The notes below the pieces were generated by a model. That model searched no databases and was not told the origin of the DNA. It worked only from the letters and a program-made list of their open reading frames with translations. Both the position numbers and the translations under genes were made by a program. From the NCBI GenBank assembly GCA_964481035.1, contig CAYZSE010000049.1, positions 1-20,848 of the forward strand: 20,848 nucleotides of DNA. The letters run 5' to 3'. How positions within the stretch are numbered: the stretch's first letter is position 1; every line of letters starts with the position of its first letter. Below are positions 6,768-16,660 of the stretch, piece by piece. Origin of the DNA: JAAAPF01 sp964481035. GTDB taxonomy: Bacteria > Pseudomonadota > Alphaproteobacteria > Geminicoccales > Geminicoccaceae.

Positions 6768-7526
6768 GTGCACGCCCCGGGCAGCGACAGCGAGGGCGCC
6801 GGCCCGCATCGGCTGGTCGAGGTCTGGGCCGGCCGCGGCGGGCCCGAGAAGACCGAGCGGGTGCTCATCACCAAGAGCATCGACACAAGCCGGCGCCGGC
6901 TGTGCTCCTGGCTCGACATGCTGGTGATCGATCACGGGCTCGTCCGTCTCGTCCACCCCAACTGGGGCGAGGTGGCGCCAGGGCTGTACCGTTCGGCGCA
7001 GCCGGCACCGCACCAACTCCGCCGGGCGGTCGCCAGGCACGGCATCAAGACGGTCTTGAACCTCCGCGCCGAGCGCAACTGCGGTGCCTTCCTGCTCGAG
7101 GAGGAGGCCTGCGCCGCACTCGGCTTGGAACTCGTCAATCTCCGGGTCCGCTCGCGCGACGTCCCCTCCAAGGAGCTGATCGCCACGCTCGACCGGCTGT
7201 TCGCGGAGATGCGGTACCCGGTGCTGATGCATTGCAAGTCGGGGGCCGACCGGACCGGGATCGCGGGCGCGCTCTACCTGCTGCTGCGGGAGGGCGCGTC
7301 CGTCGCCGGCGCCCGCGCTCAGCTCGCGGCGCGCTACGGCCACATCCGGCAGGCGAAGACCGGCATCCTCGACTTCTTTCTCGAGACCTACCTGCGCGAG
7401 GGCCAGGGCCGCGACTTCCGCACGTGGGTTCGCGACGTCTACGATCCCGTGGCGCTCAAGCGCGAGTTCCTCGCCAGATGGAAGGGCCGCTGGCTCGGCC
7501 TGGACCTCGCGTTCTGGCGCGAGTAG
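6768..7526 (+). CDS. Cys-based protein phosphatase (dual-specificity / tyrosine phosphatase-like)
   Basis: The 252-aa product carries the PTP-loop signature HCKSGADRTG (155-164). C156 is the predicted nucleophile and R162 the phosphate-binding arginine of the HCX5R motif. D131, in NLRVRSRD, is a plausible general acid. Upstream blocks WGEVAPGLYRSAQPAP (66-81) and GIKTVLNLRAE (92-102) are typical of bacterial dual-specificity-like phosphatases. The conserved SRRRLCSWLDMLVIDHG stretch (41-57) is found in alphaproteobacterial members. The substrate is unknown and may be a phosphoprotein, phosphoinositide or other phosphomonoester. The GTG at 6768 begins 3 nt after prfC and has no strong ribosome-binding site. 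The first 35 or so residues are less protein-like, so a start further in is possible. No signal peptide or membrane segment is visible. Confidence 0.82.
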   Translation: MHAPGSDSEGAGPHRLVEVWAGRGGPEKTERVLITKSIDTSRRRLCSWLDMLVIDHGLVRLVHPNWGEVAPGLYRSAQPAPHQLRRAVARHGIKTVLNLRAERNCGAFLLEEEACAALGLELVNLRVRSRDVPSKELIATLDRLFAEMRYPVLMHCKSGADRTGIAGALYLLLREGASVAGARAQLAARYGHIRQAKTGILDFFLETYLREGQGRDFRTWVRDVYDPVALKREFLARWKGRWLGLDLAFWRE

Positions 7527-7533
7527 TCGGCGC

Positions 7534-7562
7534 TTGACCTTCGGTGGGAAGACGGTCATATG
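7534..7562 (+). promoter_or_regulatory. Possible promoter for the rhlE-like helicase gene
   Basis: TTGACC (7534-7539) and CATATG (7557-7562) are separated by 17 nt. This is a reasonable sigma-70-like pair in the 173-bp gap between the phosphatase stop and the helicase start. It would give a leader of about 130 nt. Long leaders are common for cold-responsive DEAD-box helicase genes, but nothing here proves such control. The -10 match is only partial. Confidence 0.35.
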
Positions 7563-7699
7563 CAGATCGCTGAGCGGTCGCGCTCGACGGGCTCTCTTCC
7601 GTCTCACCGCCGGCTCCCCCTACTCATCGTCACCCTTTCGTGTTGCGCGGAGAGCGGTGACCTTGGTGCGCTCCGTCGCACCGCGGGAAACCCTTAGTC

Positions 7700-8926
7700 T
7701 TGACCAATTCCTTCGCCGACCTCGGCTTGCCCGAGGCCCTCACCGACGCGCTCGCCGCGGCCGGTCACGCCACGCCCACCCCTATCCAGGCCCAAGCCAT
7801 CCCCGCGGCGCTCGCCGGGCGGGATCTCATGGGCATCGCCCAGACCGGCACCGGCAAGACCGGTGCCTTCGCGCTGCCGCTCCTCGCCCGGCGGCTTGCC
7901 GCCGGCGGCAAGGCCATCGCCGGCGCGCCCAAAGCACTCGTCCTCGCGCCGACCCGCGAGCTCGCCACCCAGATCGCCGAAGCGATGAAGCTCTACGCCG
8001 CGGGCTCGCGCCTGCGCTGGGGCCTGGTCGTCGGCGGCATGCCGCAACGGCCCCAGACCCGGGCCCTCGAGCGCGGGCTGCACGTGCTCATCGCCACGCC
8101 GGGCCGCCTGCTCGACCTCGTCGACCAGGGCTTCTGCGAGCTGGGCCTGGTCGAGACCCTGGTCCTCGACGAGGCCGATCGCATGCTCGACCTCGGCTTC
8201 CAGCAGCCGATCCTCAAGATCGCCGAGCTGGTCGGCACTCGGCAGACGCTGCTCTTCTCGGCGACGATGGCGCCGGCCGTCGAGCGCTTCGCCGCCCGGC
8301 TGCTGCGCGATCCGGCGCGGGTCGAGGTCAAGGGCGAGAGCGTCGCCGTCGACCGCATCGCCCAGCGGGTCCACTTCGTGGCGCAGCCCGACAAGCGCGG
8401 CTTCGTCGTCGATCTCCTGAACGATCCCGAGCTGGCGCGGGTCATCCTCTTCACCCGCACCAAGCACGGCGCCGATCGGCTCGCCGAGCATCTCAGCCGC
8501 GTCGACATCCGCGCCGAGGCCATTCACGGCGACAAGGCCCAGCGCCAGCGCCAGCGCGCGCTCGACCGCTTCCGCGACGGCCACGCCCGGGTGCTCGTCG
8601 CCACCGACGTGGCCGCCCGTGGCATCGACGTGCCGGACGTCAGCCACGTCATCAACTTCGACCTCCCGAACGAGGCCGAGACCTACGTGCACCGCATCGG
8701 CCGCACCGCGCGAGCCGGACGGCATGGCGTCGCGCTATCGCTCTGCGCCCCCGACGAGCGGGCGTCTCTGCGCGACATCGAGCGCTTCACCGGCCAGGAC
8801 CTCGGCGCCGGCCCGGCGCCGCGTCCCAGCGGACCGACGGGCACGCGCACGAGCCGGGGCGGGCCGGCCAAGCGCCGCGACCCGGCGCGCGGCCCCCGCG
8901 CCAACCGCGGTCGCCCGGCGGCCTGA
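7700..8926 (+). CDS. rhlE: DEAD-box ATP-dependent RNA helicase, RhlE-type
   Basis: The 408-aa protein is a DEAD-box helicase that would unwind RNA duplexes in ribosome assembly or mRNA turnover. All motifs are visible: Q motif TPTPIQAQ (25-32), motif I AQTGTGKT (47-54), Ia PTRELA (84-89), Ib TPGRLLD (133-139), II DEAD (157-160), III SAT (187-189), V ATDVAARGID (301-310) and VI HRIGRTAR (331-338). The C-terminal tail (about 370-408) is rich in Gly, Pro and Arg, the usual non-specific RNA-binding extension. The start must be TTG at 7700, because it is the only start-like codon between the in-frame stop at 7658 and the conserved domain. The preceding ribosome-binding site is weak. RhlE rather than another DEAD-box subfamily is likely but not certain. 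Confidence 0.92.
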   Translation: MTNSFADLGLPEALTDALAAAGHATPTPIQAQAIPAALAGRDLMGIAQTGTGKTGAFALPLLARRLAAGGKAIAGAPKALVLAPTRELATQIAEAMKLYAAGSRLRWGLVVGGMPQRPQTRALERGLHVLIATPGRLLDLVDQGFCELGLVETLVLDEADRMLDLGFQQPILKIAELVGTRQTLLFSATMAPAVERFAARLLRDPARVEVKGESVAVDRIAQRVHFVAQPDKRGFVVDLLNDPELARVILFTRTKHGADRLAEHLSRVDIRAEAIHGDKAQRQRQRALDRFRDGHARVLVATDVAARGIDVPDVSHVINFDLPNEAETYVHRIGRTARAGRHGVALSLCAPDERASLRDIERFTGQDLGAGPAPRPSGPTGTRTSRGGPAKRRDPARGPRANRGRPAA

Positions 8927-9087
8927 CGCGCGGCCACCCGACCGTTGCGCGGAGGACGAGCCGACGCGCTCGCCGGGTGCGCGTCGGCGGGACGAGCTGC
9001 CGTCGCGCTCCATCGCCCTGGCCGGCTCGGTGCGCGGCCGGCGTCGCTCGCCGATCTTCCGGCGGGGCCGGCGGAGGCAGGCCGTCG

Positions 9088-9102
9088 TCACCCGCTGGGT
9101 GA
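9088..9102. other. Short hairpin between convergent genes
   Basis: TCACCC (9088-9093) and GGGTGA (9097-9102) form a 6-bp stem with a 3-nt loop, just before the stop codons of the convergent rhlE and 9109-10023 genes. There is no T-run on either side, so a classical intrinsic terminator cannot be claimed. The rest of the 182-bp gap (8927-9108) shows no gene. Confidence 0.25.
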
Positions 9103-9108
9103 GCGTGC

Positions 9109-10023
9109 TCACGCGTCCGCGTCGGCTCCGGCGAGCGACCAGGGCACGCCCGGATCGAGCGCCGCCATGACCATCGCCACCGTCCGCATGTCCGGCGCGA
9201 AGCGATCGAGAAGCTGGACGGCGGCGCCGCCCGGCTTGAACAGGCGATCCGCCGGGTTGGAGTGAAACGCCCGGCTGATGCAGCCCGCGGCGACCCGGAC
9301 GCCATAGGTGATTCGACCGGTGGCCGTGACGACCGAGCCGACCCCGTCACCGTCGTTCGCCGGCGCCAGCGCCGGCTCGGCCCGCACGTCGCGGATCAGT
9401 GGCCCGAGGTCCCGGCGCAGCCGCGCGAGGAGTAGCGCGGGCGACGACCACGCGGCGTGGACGACCTCGCGCGGCTCCGGGGCGAGGCCGGCGAGGCGGA
9501 TGGGCGCGACGGCGCTCAAGCGGATCACGAGATTGCTCAAGGACTGCTGCAATCGCGAGGCGGCGCCCTCCAGCGCGACCGTGGCAGGCACGAGTTGGCC
9601 GCGCGGGCCGGCGCCGTCCCCGAGCGCGCGGCGCAGCTCATCGGCCGCGGCGCGCACCGCCGAGGTCGTCTCGCTCAATGTGGCCGACGGGGCGAAGGTC
9701 TGCTCGACGCGATGCGCCTCGCTGCGGGCCTCCGTGGCGAGGACCGCGAGATCCCAGGCCGCGCGACGGGCGTCACTGACGGGCGGGCCCGGTAGGGCGC
9801 GGGCCAGCGCCACCTCGTGGACGCTTCGATGCTGGTCGTGCAGCCGCCCGGCGAGGACGACCGCCGCGTCGATCTCCTGACCGAGCAGCATCGCCGACAG
9901 CCGCAACGGCCGGTACTCGACGTCGACCCCGTGCCGCCCGCAGCGCGGCTTGAGAAGAATTCCATCGAACGCGGGCAAGGGCGCGTCCTCCCTGAACATG
10001 GCATCCGGGCGGAATCTCAACAT
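9109..10023 (-). CDS. Hypothetical protein, no family recognised
   Basis: I do not recognise this 304-codon frame. The product is Ala/Arg/Leu-rich and probably soluble, with no clear signal peptide or membrane helix. A middle region of mainly helix-forming residues (about 85-175) contains VLATEARSEAHRVEQ and AASRLQQSLSNLVIRLS. The C-terminal part is richer in G, V and F, with SVVTATGRITYGVRVAAG and CISRAFHSNPADRLF, and the protein ends in DADA. The first ATG (10023) has no good ribosome-binding site. A second ATG lies at 9999. A TTG at 9978 has a strong AGGGAGG (9993-9987) 8 nt upstream and may be the true start. The gene lies 108 nt downstream of tgt on the same strand and could be its last co-transcribed gene. 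The minus frame is more protein-like than the overlapping plus-strand frames. Confidence 0.6.
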   Translation of the reverse strand: MLRFRPDAMFREDAPLPAFDGILLKPRCGRHGVDVEYRPLRLSAMLLGQEIDAAVVLAGRLHDQHRSVHEVALARALPGPPVSDARRAAWDLAVLATEARSEAHRVEQTFAPSATLSETTSAVRAAADELRRALGDGAGPRGQLVPATVALEGAASRLQQSLSNLVIRLSAVAPIRLAGLAPEPREVVHAAWSSPALLLARLRRDLGPLIRDVRAEPALAPANDGDGVGSVVTATGRITYGVRVAAGCISRAFHSNPADRLFKPGGAAVQLLDRFAPDMRTVAMVMAALDPGVPWSLAGADADA

Positions 10024-10131
10024 CGGGCGGCAGGGCGCGATACGGGCGAAAGGTCGTGCGACCGAGGCGCGCGGCAGCCGGGCGGCAGTTGTGGCGACGC
10101 TCGCCCGCAGCCCTGCGACGAAAGCCGAATC

Positions 10132-11259
10132 TCACCCTGCGGCGGCATCGCCCTCACGGTAGGTCGCAAGGAACCCCGCCGCCCAGCTCTCCACACGGCC
10201 GGCCGCGATCGCGCTCCGCAGCTGCCGCATGAGTTCCTGATAGAACCAAAGGTTGTTCCAGGTCAGCAGGATCGAGGCGAGGATCTCGTCGCAGCGAACC
10301 AGATGATGCAGGTACGCGCGGCTGTAGTCGCGCGCCGCCGGGCAATCGCTCGCCGCGTCGAGCGGGCGCGGGTCGTCCTTGTGCCGCGCGTTCTTGAGGT
10401 TCACGGCGCCGCGGCGGGTGAACGCCTGCCCGTTGCGGCCCGAGCGCGTCGGCAGCACGCAGTCGAACATGTCGATTCCGCGCAAGACCGCGCCGACGAG
10501 ATCGTCCGGCTTGCCGACCCCCATGAGATAGCGCGGCCGGTCCGCCGGCAAGGCCGAGCAGGTGACCTCGAGCACCTCGAACATCGTCGCCTGCGGCTCG
10601 CCGACGGCGAGCCCGCCGACCGCATAGCCCTCGAAGCCGATGTCGACGAGGCCCGCCGCCGAGCGCCGGCGCTGGTCGGCGAAGGTGCTGCCCTGGACGA
10701 TGCCGAACTGGCCGTAGCCCGGGCGGGCCCTGAAGGCCTGCCGCGAGCGTCCGGCCCAGCGCAGCGACAGCTCCATCGAAGCCGCCGCCGCCGCACGCTC
10801 GATCGGCCAGGCCGGGCACTCGTCGAGCTGCATCGTGATGGTCGCATCCAGGAGGTGCTGGATCTCGGTCGACCGCTCCGGGGTGAGCACGTGCTTGGCG
10901 CCGTCGAGGTGCGAGGCGAAGGTCACCCCCTCATCGGTGAGCTTCCTCAGCTTGGCGAGCGACATGATCTGAAAGCCGCCGCTGTCGGTGAGGATCGGTC
11001 CGGGCCAGCGCATGAAATCGTGCAGGCCGCCGAGCCGCGCGACGCGTTCGGCGCCCGGGCGCAGCATCAGGTGGTAGGTGTTGGCGAGGACGACGCTCGC
11101 GCCGGTCGACGCAAGCATCTCGGGCGTCATCGCCTTGACCGTCGCCTGCGTGCCCACCGGCATGAAGACCGGGGTCTCGACCGGGCCGTGGGCGGTCTGG
11201 AGCCGGCCGCGCCGCGCCGCGCCGGCGGTCGCCAGCACCTCGAAGCCGAACGCGGTCAT
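10132..11259 (-). CDS. tgt: tRNA-guanine transglycosylase (queuine tRNA-ribosyltransferase) with a degenerate zinc site
   Basis: Tgt exchanges guanine-34 for the queuosine precursor preQ1 in tRNAs for Asp, Asn, His and Tyr. The 375-aa product is full length. It has VFMPVGTQATVKAM (31-44), TYHLMLRPG (61-69), TDSGGFQ (91-97), LDECPAWP (145-152), GIVQGS (186-191) and GIDMFDCVLPTRSGRNG (261-277). D266 matches the catalytic aspartate (D280 in Zymomonas). The structural zinc site is altered. The family CxCxxC reads S304-D-C306-P-A-A309, and the histidine of the TxHNL motif is N335 in TWNNL, so three of four ligands are gone. Codons AGC, GCG and AAC are clear in the DNA. The ATG at 11259 overlaps the queA stop by 4 nt, so translation is probably coupled. 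Confidence 0.94.
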   Translation of the reverse strand: MTAFGFEVLATAGAARRGRLQTAHGPVETPVFMPVGTQATVKAMTPEMLASTGASVVLANTYHLMLRPGAERVARLGGLHDFMRWPGPILTDSGGFQIMSLAKLRKLTDEGVTFASHLDGAKHVLTPERSTEIQHLLDATITMQLDECPAWPIERAAAAASMELSLRWAGRSRQAFRARPGYGQFGIVQGSTFADQRRRSAAGLVDIGFEGYAVGGLAVGEPQATMFEVLEVTCSALPADRPRYLMGVGKPDDLVGAVLRGIDMFDCVLPTRSGRNGQAFTRRGAVNLKNARHKDDPRPLDAASDCPAARDYSRAYLHHLVRCDEILASILLTWNNLWFYQELMRQLRSAIAAGRVESWAAGFLATYREGDAAAG

Positions 11260-12281
11260 CGCGCCGTGCGCTCGAGGAGGCAGGCGTCGCCGTAGGAGAA
11301 GAAGCGGTAGCCGGCGCGGATCGCATGGGCGTAGGCGCGGCGCATCCGCTCGAGCCCGCCGACGGCGGCGACGAGCATGAACAGCGTCGACCTCGGCAGG
11401 TGGAAGTTGGTCAGCAGGCGGTCGATGGCGCGCACCGGGTAGCCCGGGTGGATGAACAGCTCGGTCCGCCCGCTCTCGGCCCGGTAGCGCTCGCCGTCGA
11501 AGACGGTCTCGAGCGTGCGCAGCACGGTGGTGCCGCAGGCGAAGACCCGCCCGCCCTGCGCGCGGTGCGCGTTGAGCGCCGCCGCCGCCGCCTCGCTCAC
11601 CTCGAAGCGCTCGCCGTGCATCCGATGATCGCGCGTGTCCTCGACCTTGACCGGCAGGAAGGTGCCGGCGCCGACGTGCAGGGTCAGGAGGACGCGGCTC
11701 GCCCCGCGCGCGGCGACGGCGGCGAGCAGCCTGTCGGTCAGATGCAGCGACGCGGTCGGCGCCGCCACGGCACCGGGCCGCGCCGCGAAGACCGTCTGGT
11801 AGTCGCGGCGGTCCGCCGGATCGCCCGCGCGCCCGCGGCGGATGTAGGGTGGCAGGGGCATGACGCCGTGGTCGTCGAGCGCCCGCGGAACGTCGTCCGC
11901 CAACAGCCGGACCTCGACCTCGCCGCCGCCGAGATTGTCGAGGACCGCCGCCCGAAACCCCTCGGCGATCCCGACGACATCGCCCGAAGCGAGCTTGCGG
12001 GCGGGCTTGGCGAAGGCGCGCCAGCGATCGTCACCCAGAGGCTCGTGCAGGAGGAGCTCGACCCGGGCGGCGCCGCGGCGGCCGAACAGCCGCGCCGGGA
12101 TCACCTTGGTGTCGTTGAGGACCAGAAGGTCGCGCTCGTCGACGAGATCCGCGAGGTCGCCGATGTGCCGGTCGACGAGCCGCTGGCCGATACACAGGAG
12201 CCTCGCCGCCTCGCGCGGCGCGAGCGGGTGCTGGGCGATCAGCCGGTCCGGCAGCGCGAAATCGAAGGCGGCGGCCTTCAT
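11256..12281 (-). CDS. queA: S-adenosylmethionine:tRNA ribosyltransferase-isomerase
   Basis: QueA transfers and isomerises the ribosyl group of S-adenosylmethionine onto preQ1 in tRNA, making epoxyqueuosine after Tgt has acted. The 341-aa product has the usual length. It contains FALPDRLIAQHP (8-19), LNDTKVIPARL, MPLPPYIRR, YQTVFA followed by GAVAAPTASLHLT, LHVGAGTFLPVK, CGTTVLRTLE, LLTNFHLPRSTLFMLVAA and AIRAGYRFFSYGDA near the C-terminus. The ATG at 12281 overlaps the coaD stop by 4 nt, and its own stop overlaps the tgt start by 4 nt. coaD, queA and tgt are therefore probably translated from one message. Its presence supports a working queuosine route even though Tgt is unusual. Confidence 0.96.
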   Translation of the reverse strand: MKAAAFDFALPDRLIAQHPLAPREAARLLCIGQRLVDRHIGDLADLVDERDLLVLNDTKVIPARLFGRRGAARVELLLHEPLGDDRWRAFAKPARKLASGDVVGIAEGFRAAVLDNLGGGEVEVRLLADDVPRALDDHGVMPLPPYIRRGRAGDPADRRDYQTVFAARPGAVAAPTASLHLTDRLLAAVAARGASRVLLTLHVGAGTFLPVKVEDTRDHRMHGERFEVSEAAAAALNAHRAQGGRVFACGTTVLRTLETVFDGERYRAESGRTELFIHPGYPVRAIDRLLTNFHLPRSTLFMLVAAVGGLERMRRAYAHAIRAGYRFFSYGDACLLERTAR

Positions 12282-12805
12282 TCGTCGCCGGGCTGGCGCT
12301 GCTTCAGCTTGATCTGCAGGGCCGCGTGCACCTGCGGCGAGACGAAGCTCGAGACGTCGCCGCCCAACAGCCCGATCTCCTTGACGAAACGCGACGAAAT
12401 GAACTGCGTCGTCTCGGCGGCCATGAGAAACAGGGTCTCCACCTCGGGGTTCAAGCGGGCGTTGTTGGCCCCCATCTGGAACTCGTACTCGAAGTCCGAG
12501 ACCGCGCGCAGGCCGCGGATGATGATCTGGCCCTTCTCCTCCTTGACGAAATGCATCAAGAGGTTGGCGAAGGGCTTGACCTCGACCTTGCACCCGTTGG
12601 TCCGGTTGCCGGCCATCAAGAGCGCCGCCTCGCGCTCGACCAGCCGGGTGCGCTCCTCGAGGGTGAACAGCGGTCCCTTGCCGGCGTTGCTGGCGACGGC
12701 GATGACCAGCCGGTCGACCATGCGCGTCGCGCGCCTGATGATGTCGGTGTGGCCGTTGTGGATCGGATCGAAGGTGCCAGGGTAGACCCCGACGCGGACG
12801 CTCAT
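12278..12805 (-). CDS. coaD: Phosphopantetheine adenylyltransferase
   Basis: CoaD joins 4'-phosphopantetheine to AMP from ATP, the penultimate step of coenzyme A synthesis. The 175-aa product begins MSVRVGVYPGTFDPIHNGH, with the (T/H)xGH nucleotidyltransferase motif at NGH. It continues with VASNAGKGPLFTLEER, IIRGLRAVSDFEYEFQM and ISSRFVKEIGLLGGDVSSFVS, all characteristic of CoaD. The ATG at 12805 is preferred over an in-frame GTG at 12820. The family starts there, and AGGGAG lies 6 nt upstream, formed by sequence that overlaps the gyrA stop. The gap to gyrA is 11 nt. The C-terminus is about 15 residues longer than in E. coli. Confidence 0.96.
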   Translation of the reverse strand: MSVRVGVYPGTFDPIHNGHTDIIRRATRMVDRLVIAVASNAGKGPLFTLEERTRLVEREAALLMAGNRTNGCKVEVKPFANLLMHFVKEEKGQIIIRGLRAVSDFEYEFQMGANNARLNPEVETLFLMAAETTQFISSRFVKEIGLLGGDVSSFVSPQVHAALQIKLKQRQPGDE

Positions 12806-12816
12806 CGCTCGCTCCC

Positions 12817-15531
<2,715 letters not shown>

Positions 15532-15594
15532 CTCTCGTGTTGGGCGCGCGCCTAGCCGCCGCGCCGAAGACAGCGTTGGCGTCTAGCAGACCGC

Positions 15595-16230
15595 TCAGGT
15601 CCGGTCGAGGGTGGCAGCGCCGTAGAGGTGCCAGAGGAGGAGCGCGGCGCAGCCGCGCCAGGGCGCCCAGGGCGCGGCCAGGACACGCGCCGCCTTGGCG
15701 TCGATCCGCGCGCCGTCGCCCTTGAGCCGCGACAGCGCGAGGCGCACGGCGAGGTCGTCGGCGGGGAACACGTCGGCGCGGCCGAGGGCGAACAGGAGGT
15801 AGATCTCGGCACTCCACCGCCCGAAGCCCTTGAGTGCGCTGAGCGCCGCGATCGCGTCCTCGTCGTCCGCCTCGGTGAGCGCTTCCAGGTCGAGCCGGCC
15901 CGCGGCGACGGCCGCGGCCAGGCCCTGCGCGTATTCGCACTTGCGCCCGCTCAGCCCGCAGGCGCGCAGCTCGTCCGGCGGCACCGCCAGCAGGCGGGCG
16001 GCCGTGACCTCCCCCAGACGCGCCTCCAGCCGGCCCCAGATCGCCGCCGCCGCGCGGGTCGAGACCTGCTGCGCGGTGACGATCTGCAGGAGCGTCGCGA
16101 AGCCCGGCGGGCGCACCCGCGGCGCCGGCGGGCCGATCCGGGCGAGCACCGCCGCGAGGTCGGCGTCGACCGCGGCGAGGGCGGCGAGGCCCGCCTCGAG
16201 GCGGGCATGGTCGAGCGGGCGGACGGGCAT
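15595..16230 (-). CDS. DNA-3-methyladenine glycosylase II, AlkA-like (HhH-GPD)
   Basis: This 211-aa protein is a base-excision-repair glycosylase of the helix-hairpin-helix GPD superfamily, expected to release alkylated purines. It contains FATLLQIVTAQQVSTRAA (44-61), CGLSGRKCEYAQGLA (91-105), the hairpin LKGFGRWSAEIYLL (133-146) and the catalytic segment VFPADDLAV (154-162), where D159 matches the general-base aspartate of AlkA (D238). The C-terminal WAPWRGCAALLLWHLY is a family signature. It lacks the N-terminal TBP-like domain of E. coli AlkA and is of the shorter type. There is no Fe-S cysteine cluster, which argues against MutY or Nth. The ATG at 16230 has a weak GGAAG upstream. It may be cotranscribed with gyrA. 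Exact substrate range is unknown. Confidence 0.88.
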   Translation of the reverse strand: MPVRPLDHARLEAGLAALAAVDADLAAVLARIGPPAPRVRPPGFATLLQIVTAQQVSTRAAAAIWGRLEARLGEVTAARLLAVPPDELRACGLSGRKCEYAQGLAAAVAAGRLDLEALTEADDEDAIAALSALKGFGRWSAEIYLLFALGRADVFPADDLAVRLALSRLKGDGARIDAKAARVLAAPWAPWRGCAALLLWHLYGAATLDRT

Positions 16231-16610
16231 GGCCTCGGCTTCCGGGCGGCGGGTTCCAGCTAGAGCCTGTGGTAGCGACGAAGAGGAGATCCGTCATGCC
16301 GCTCGCCCGCCGTCACGGGCGCCGACGTGCGGCTCGACAGAGCGCCTTGAGCGCGTTCTCCGAAGGGCTCGACCCTCCCACCGCCCCGCCCGGCCGCCGA
16401 CGAGGGTACGGTGCCATGGACGGCCGGGCGGGGTGCGGGATGGGCGAAGATCAACCTGATCGGAAAACGCGGTAGCCGAGCCCACCGCGGCAGAGCTCCG
16501 CCGGCACTACGGAGTCGTTGCGGACGAGATCGCCACCCGGCTCGTCGGCAAGGACGGCGGCGGCGAGCTCGCCGTGGCCGGCCTGCCGGCGCTCGCCGAG
16601 GTCGACGCCC
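16231..16610. other. Gene-poor gap between the glycosylase and photolyase-fusion genes
   Basis: These 380 bases have no confidently called gene. They contain a strong-looking ribosome-binding site GAGGAG (16283-16288), 7 nt before an ATG at 16296 on the plus strand, a 13-bp inverted repeat (16384-16433) and the start of a protein-like open stretch that runs to 16660. The glycosylase promoter should also lie here, but I see no convincing one. Confidence 0.5.
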
Positions 16611-16660
16611 TCATCGCCACGATGCCGATGCGGCGGCGGGAGATGTCCGAGCAGGGCTGA
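16296..16660 (+). pseudogene. Possible frameshifted small gene (uncertain)
   Basis: An ATG at 16296, with GAGGAG 7 nt upstream, opens a 59-codon frame ending at TAG 16473-16475 (last residues MGEDQPDRKTR). In the -1 frame, codons from 16460 to a TGA at 16658-16660 read like a real protein (blocks AELRRHYGVVADEIATRLVG and LAEVDALIATMP), but this frame has no ATG, GTG or TTG near its beginning. One inserted or lost base near 16460-16474 would join the two into a product of about 120 aa. The first frame is Arg-rich and less convincing, and the inverted repeat lies inside it, so only the second part may be a true remnant. No family is recognised. Its 3' end overlaps the fusion gene on the other strand by 50 nt. 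Confidence 0.3.
16384..16433. repeat. 13-bp perfect inverted repeat (hairpin)
   Basis: CCCCGCCCGGCCG (16384-16396) is the exact reverse complement of CGGCCGGGCGGGG (16421-16433), with a 24-nt loop. An RNA or cruciform stem of 13 G-C pairs would be very stable. No T-run follows on either strand, so it is not a typical intrinsic terminator. It lies about 180 nt beyond the stop of the photolyase fusion and 154 nt upstream of the glycosylase start. Confidence 0.7.

Noticed and set aside
4944..7607. 887-codon minus-strand open frame opposite prfC and the phosphatase gene
   Set aside because: Both plus-strand genes have clear family motifs. The antisense translation is compositionally biased and unrecognisable.
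7560..7697. 45-codon frame in the rhlE leader, ending 2 nt before the TTG start
   Set aside because: It has no ribosome-binding site and overlaps the predicted -10 element. It probably arose by chance, though a translated leader cannot be excluded.
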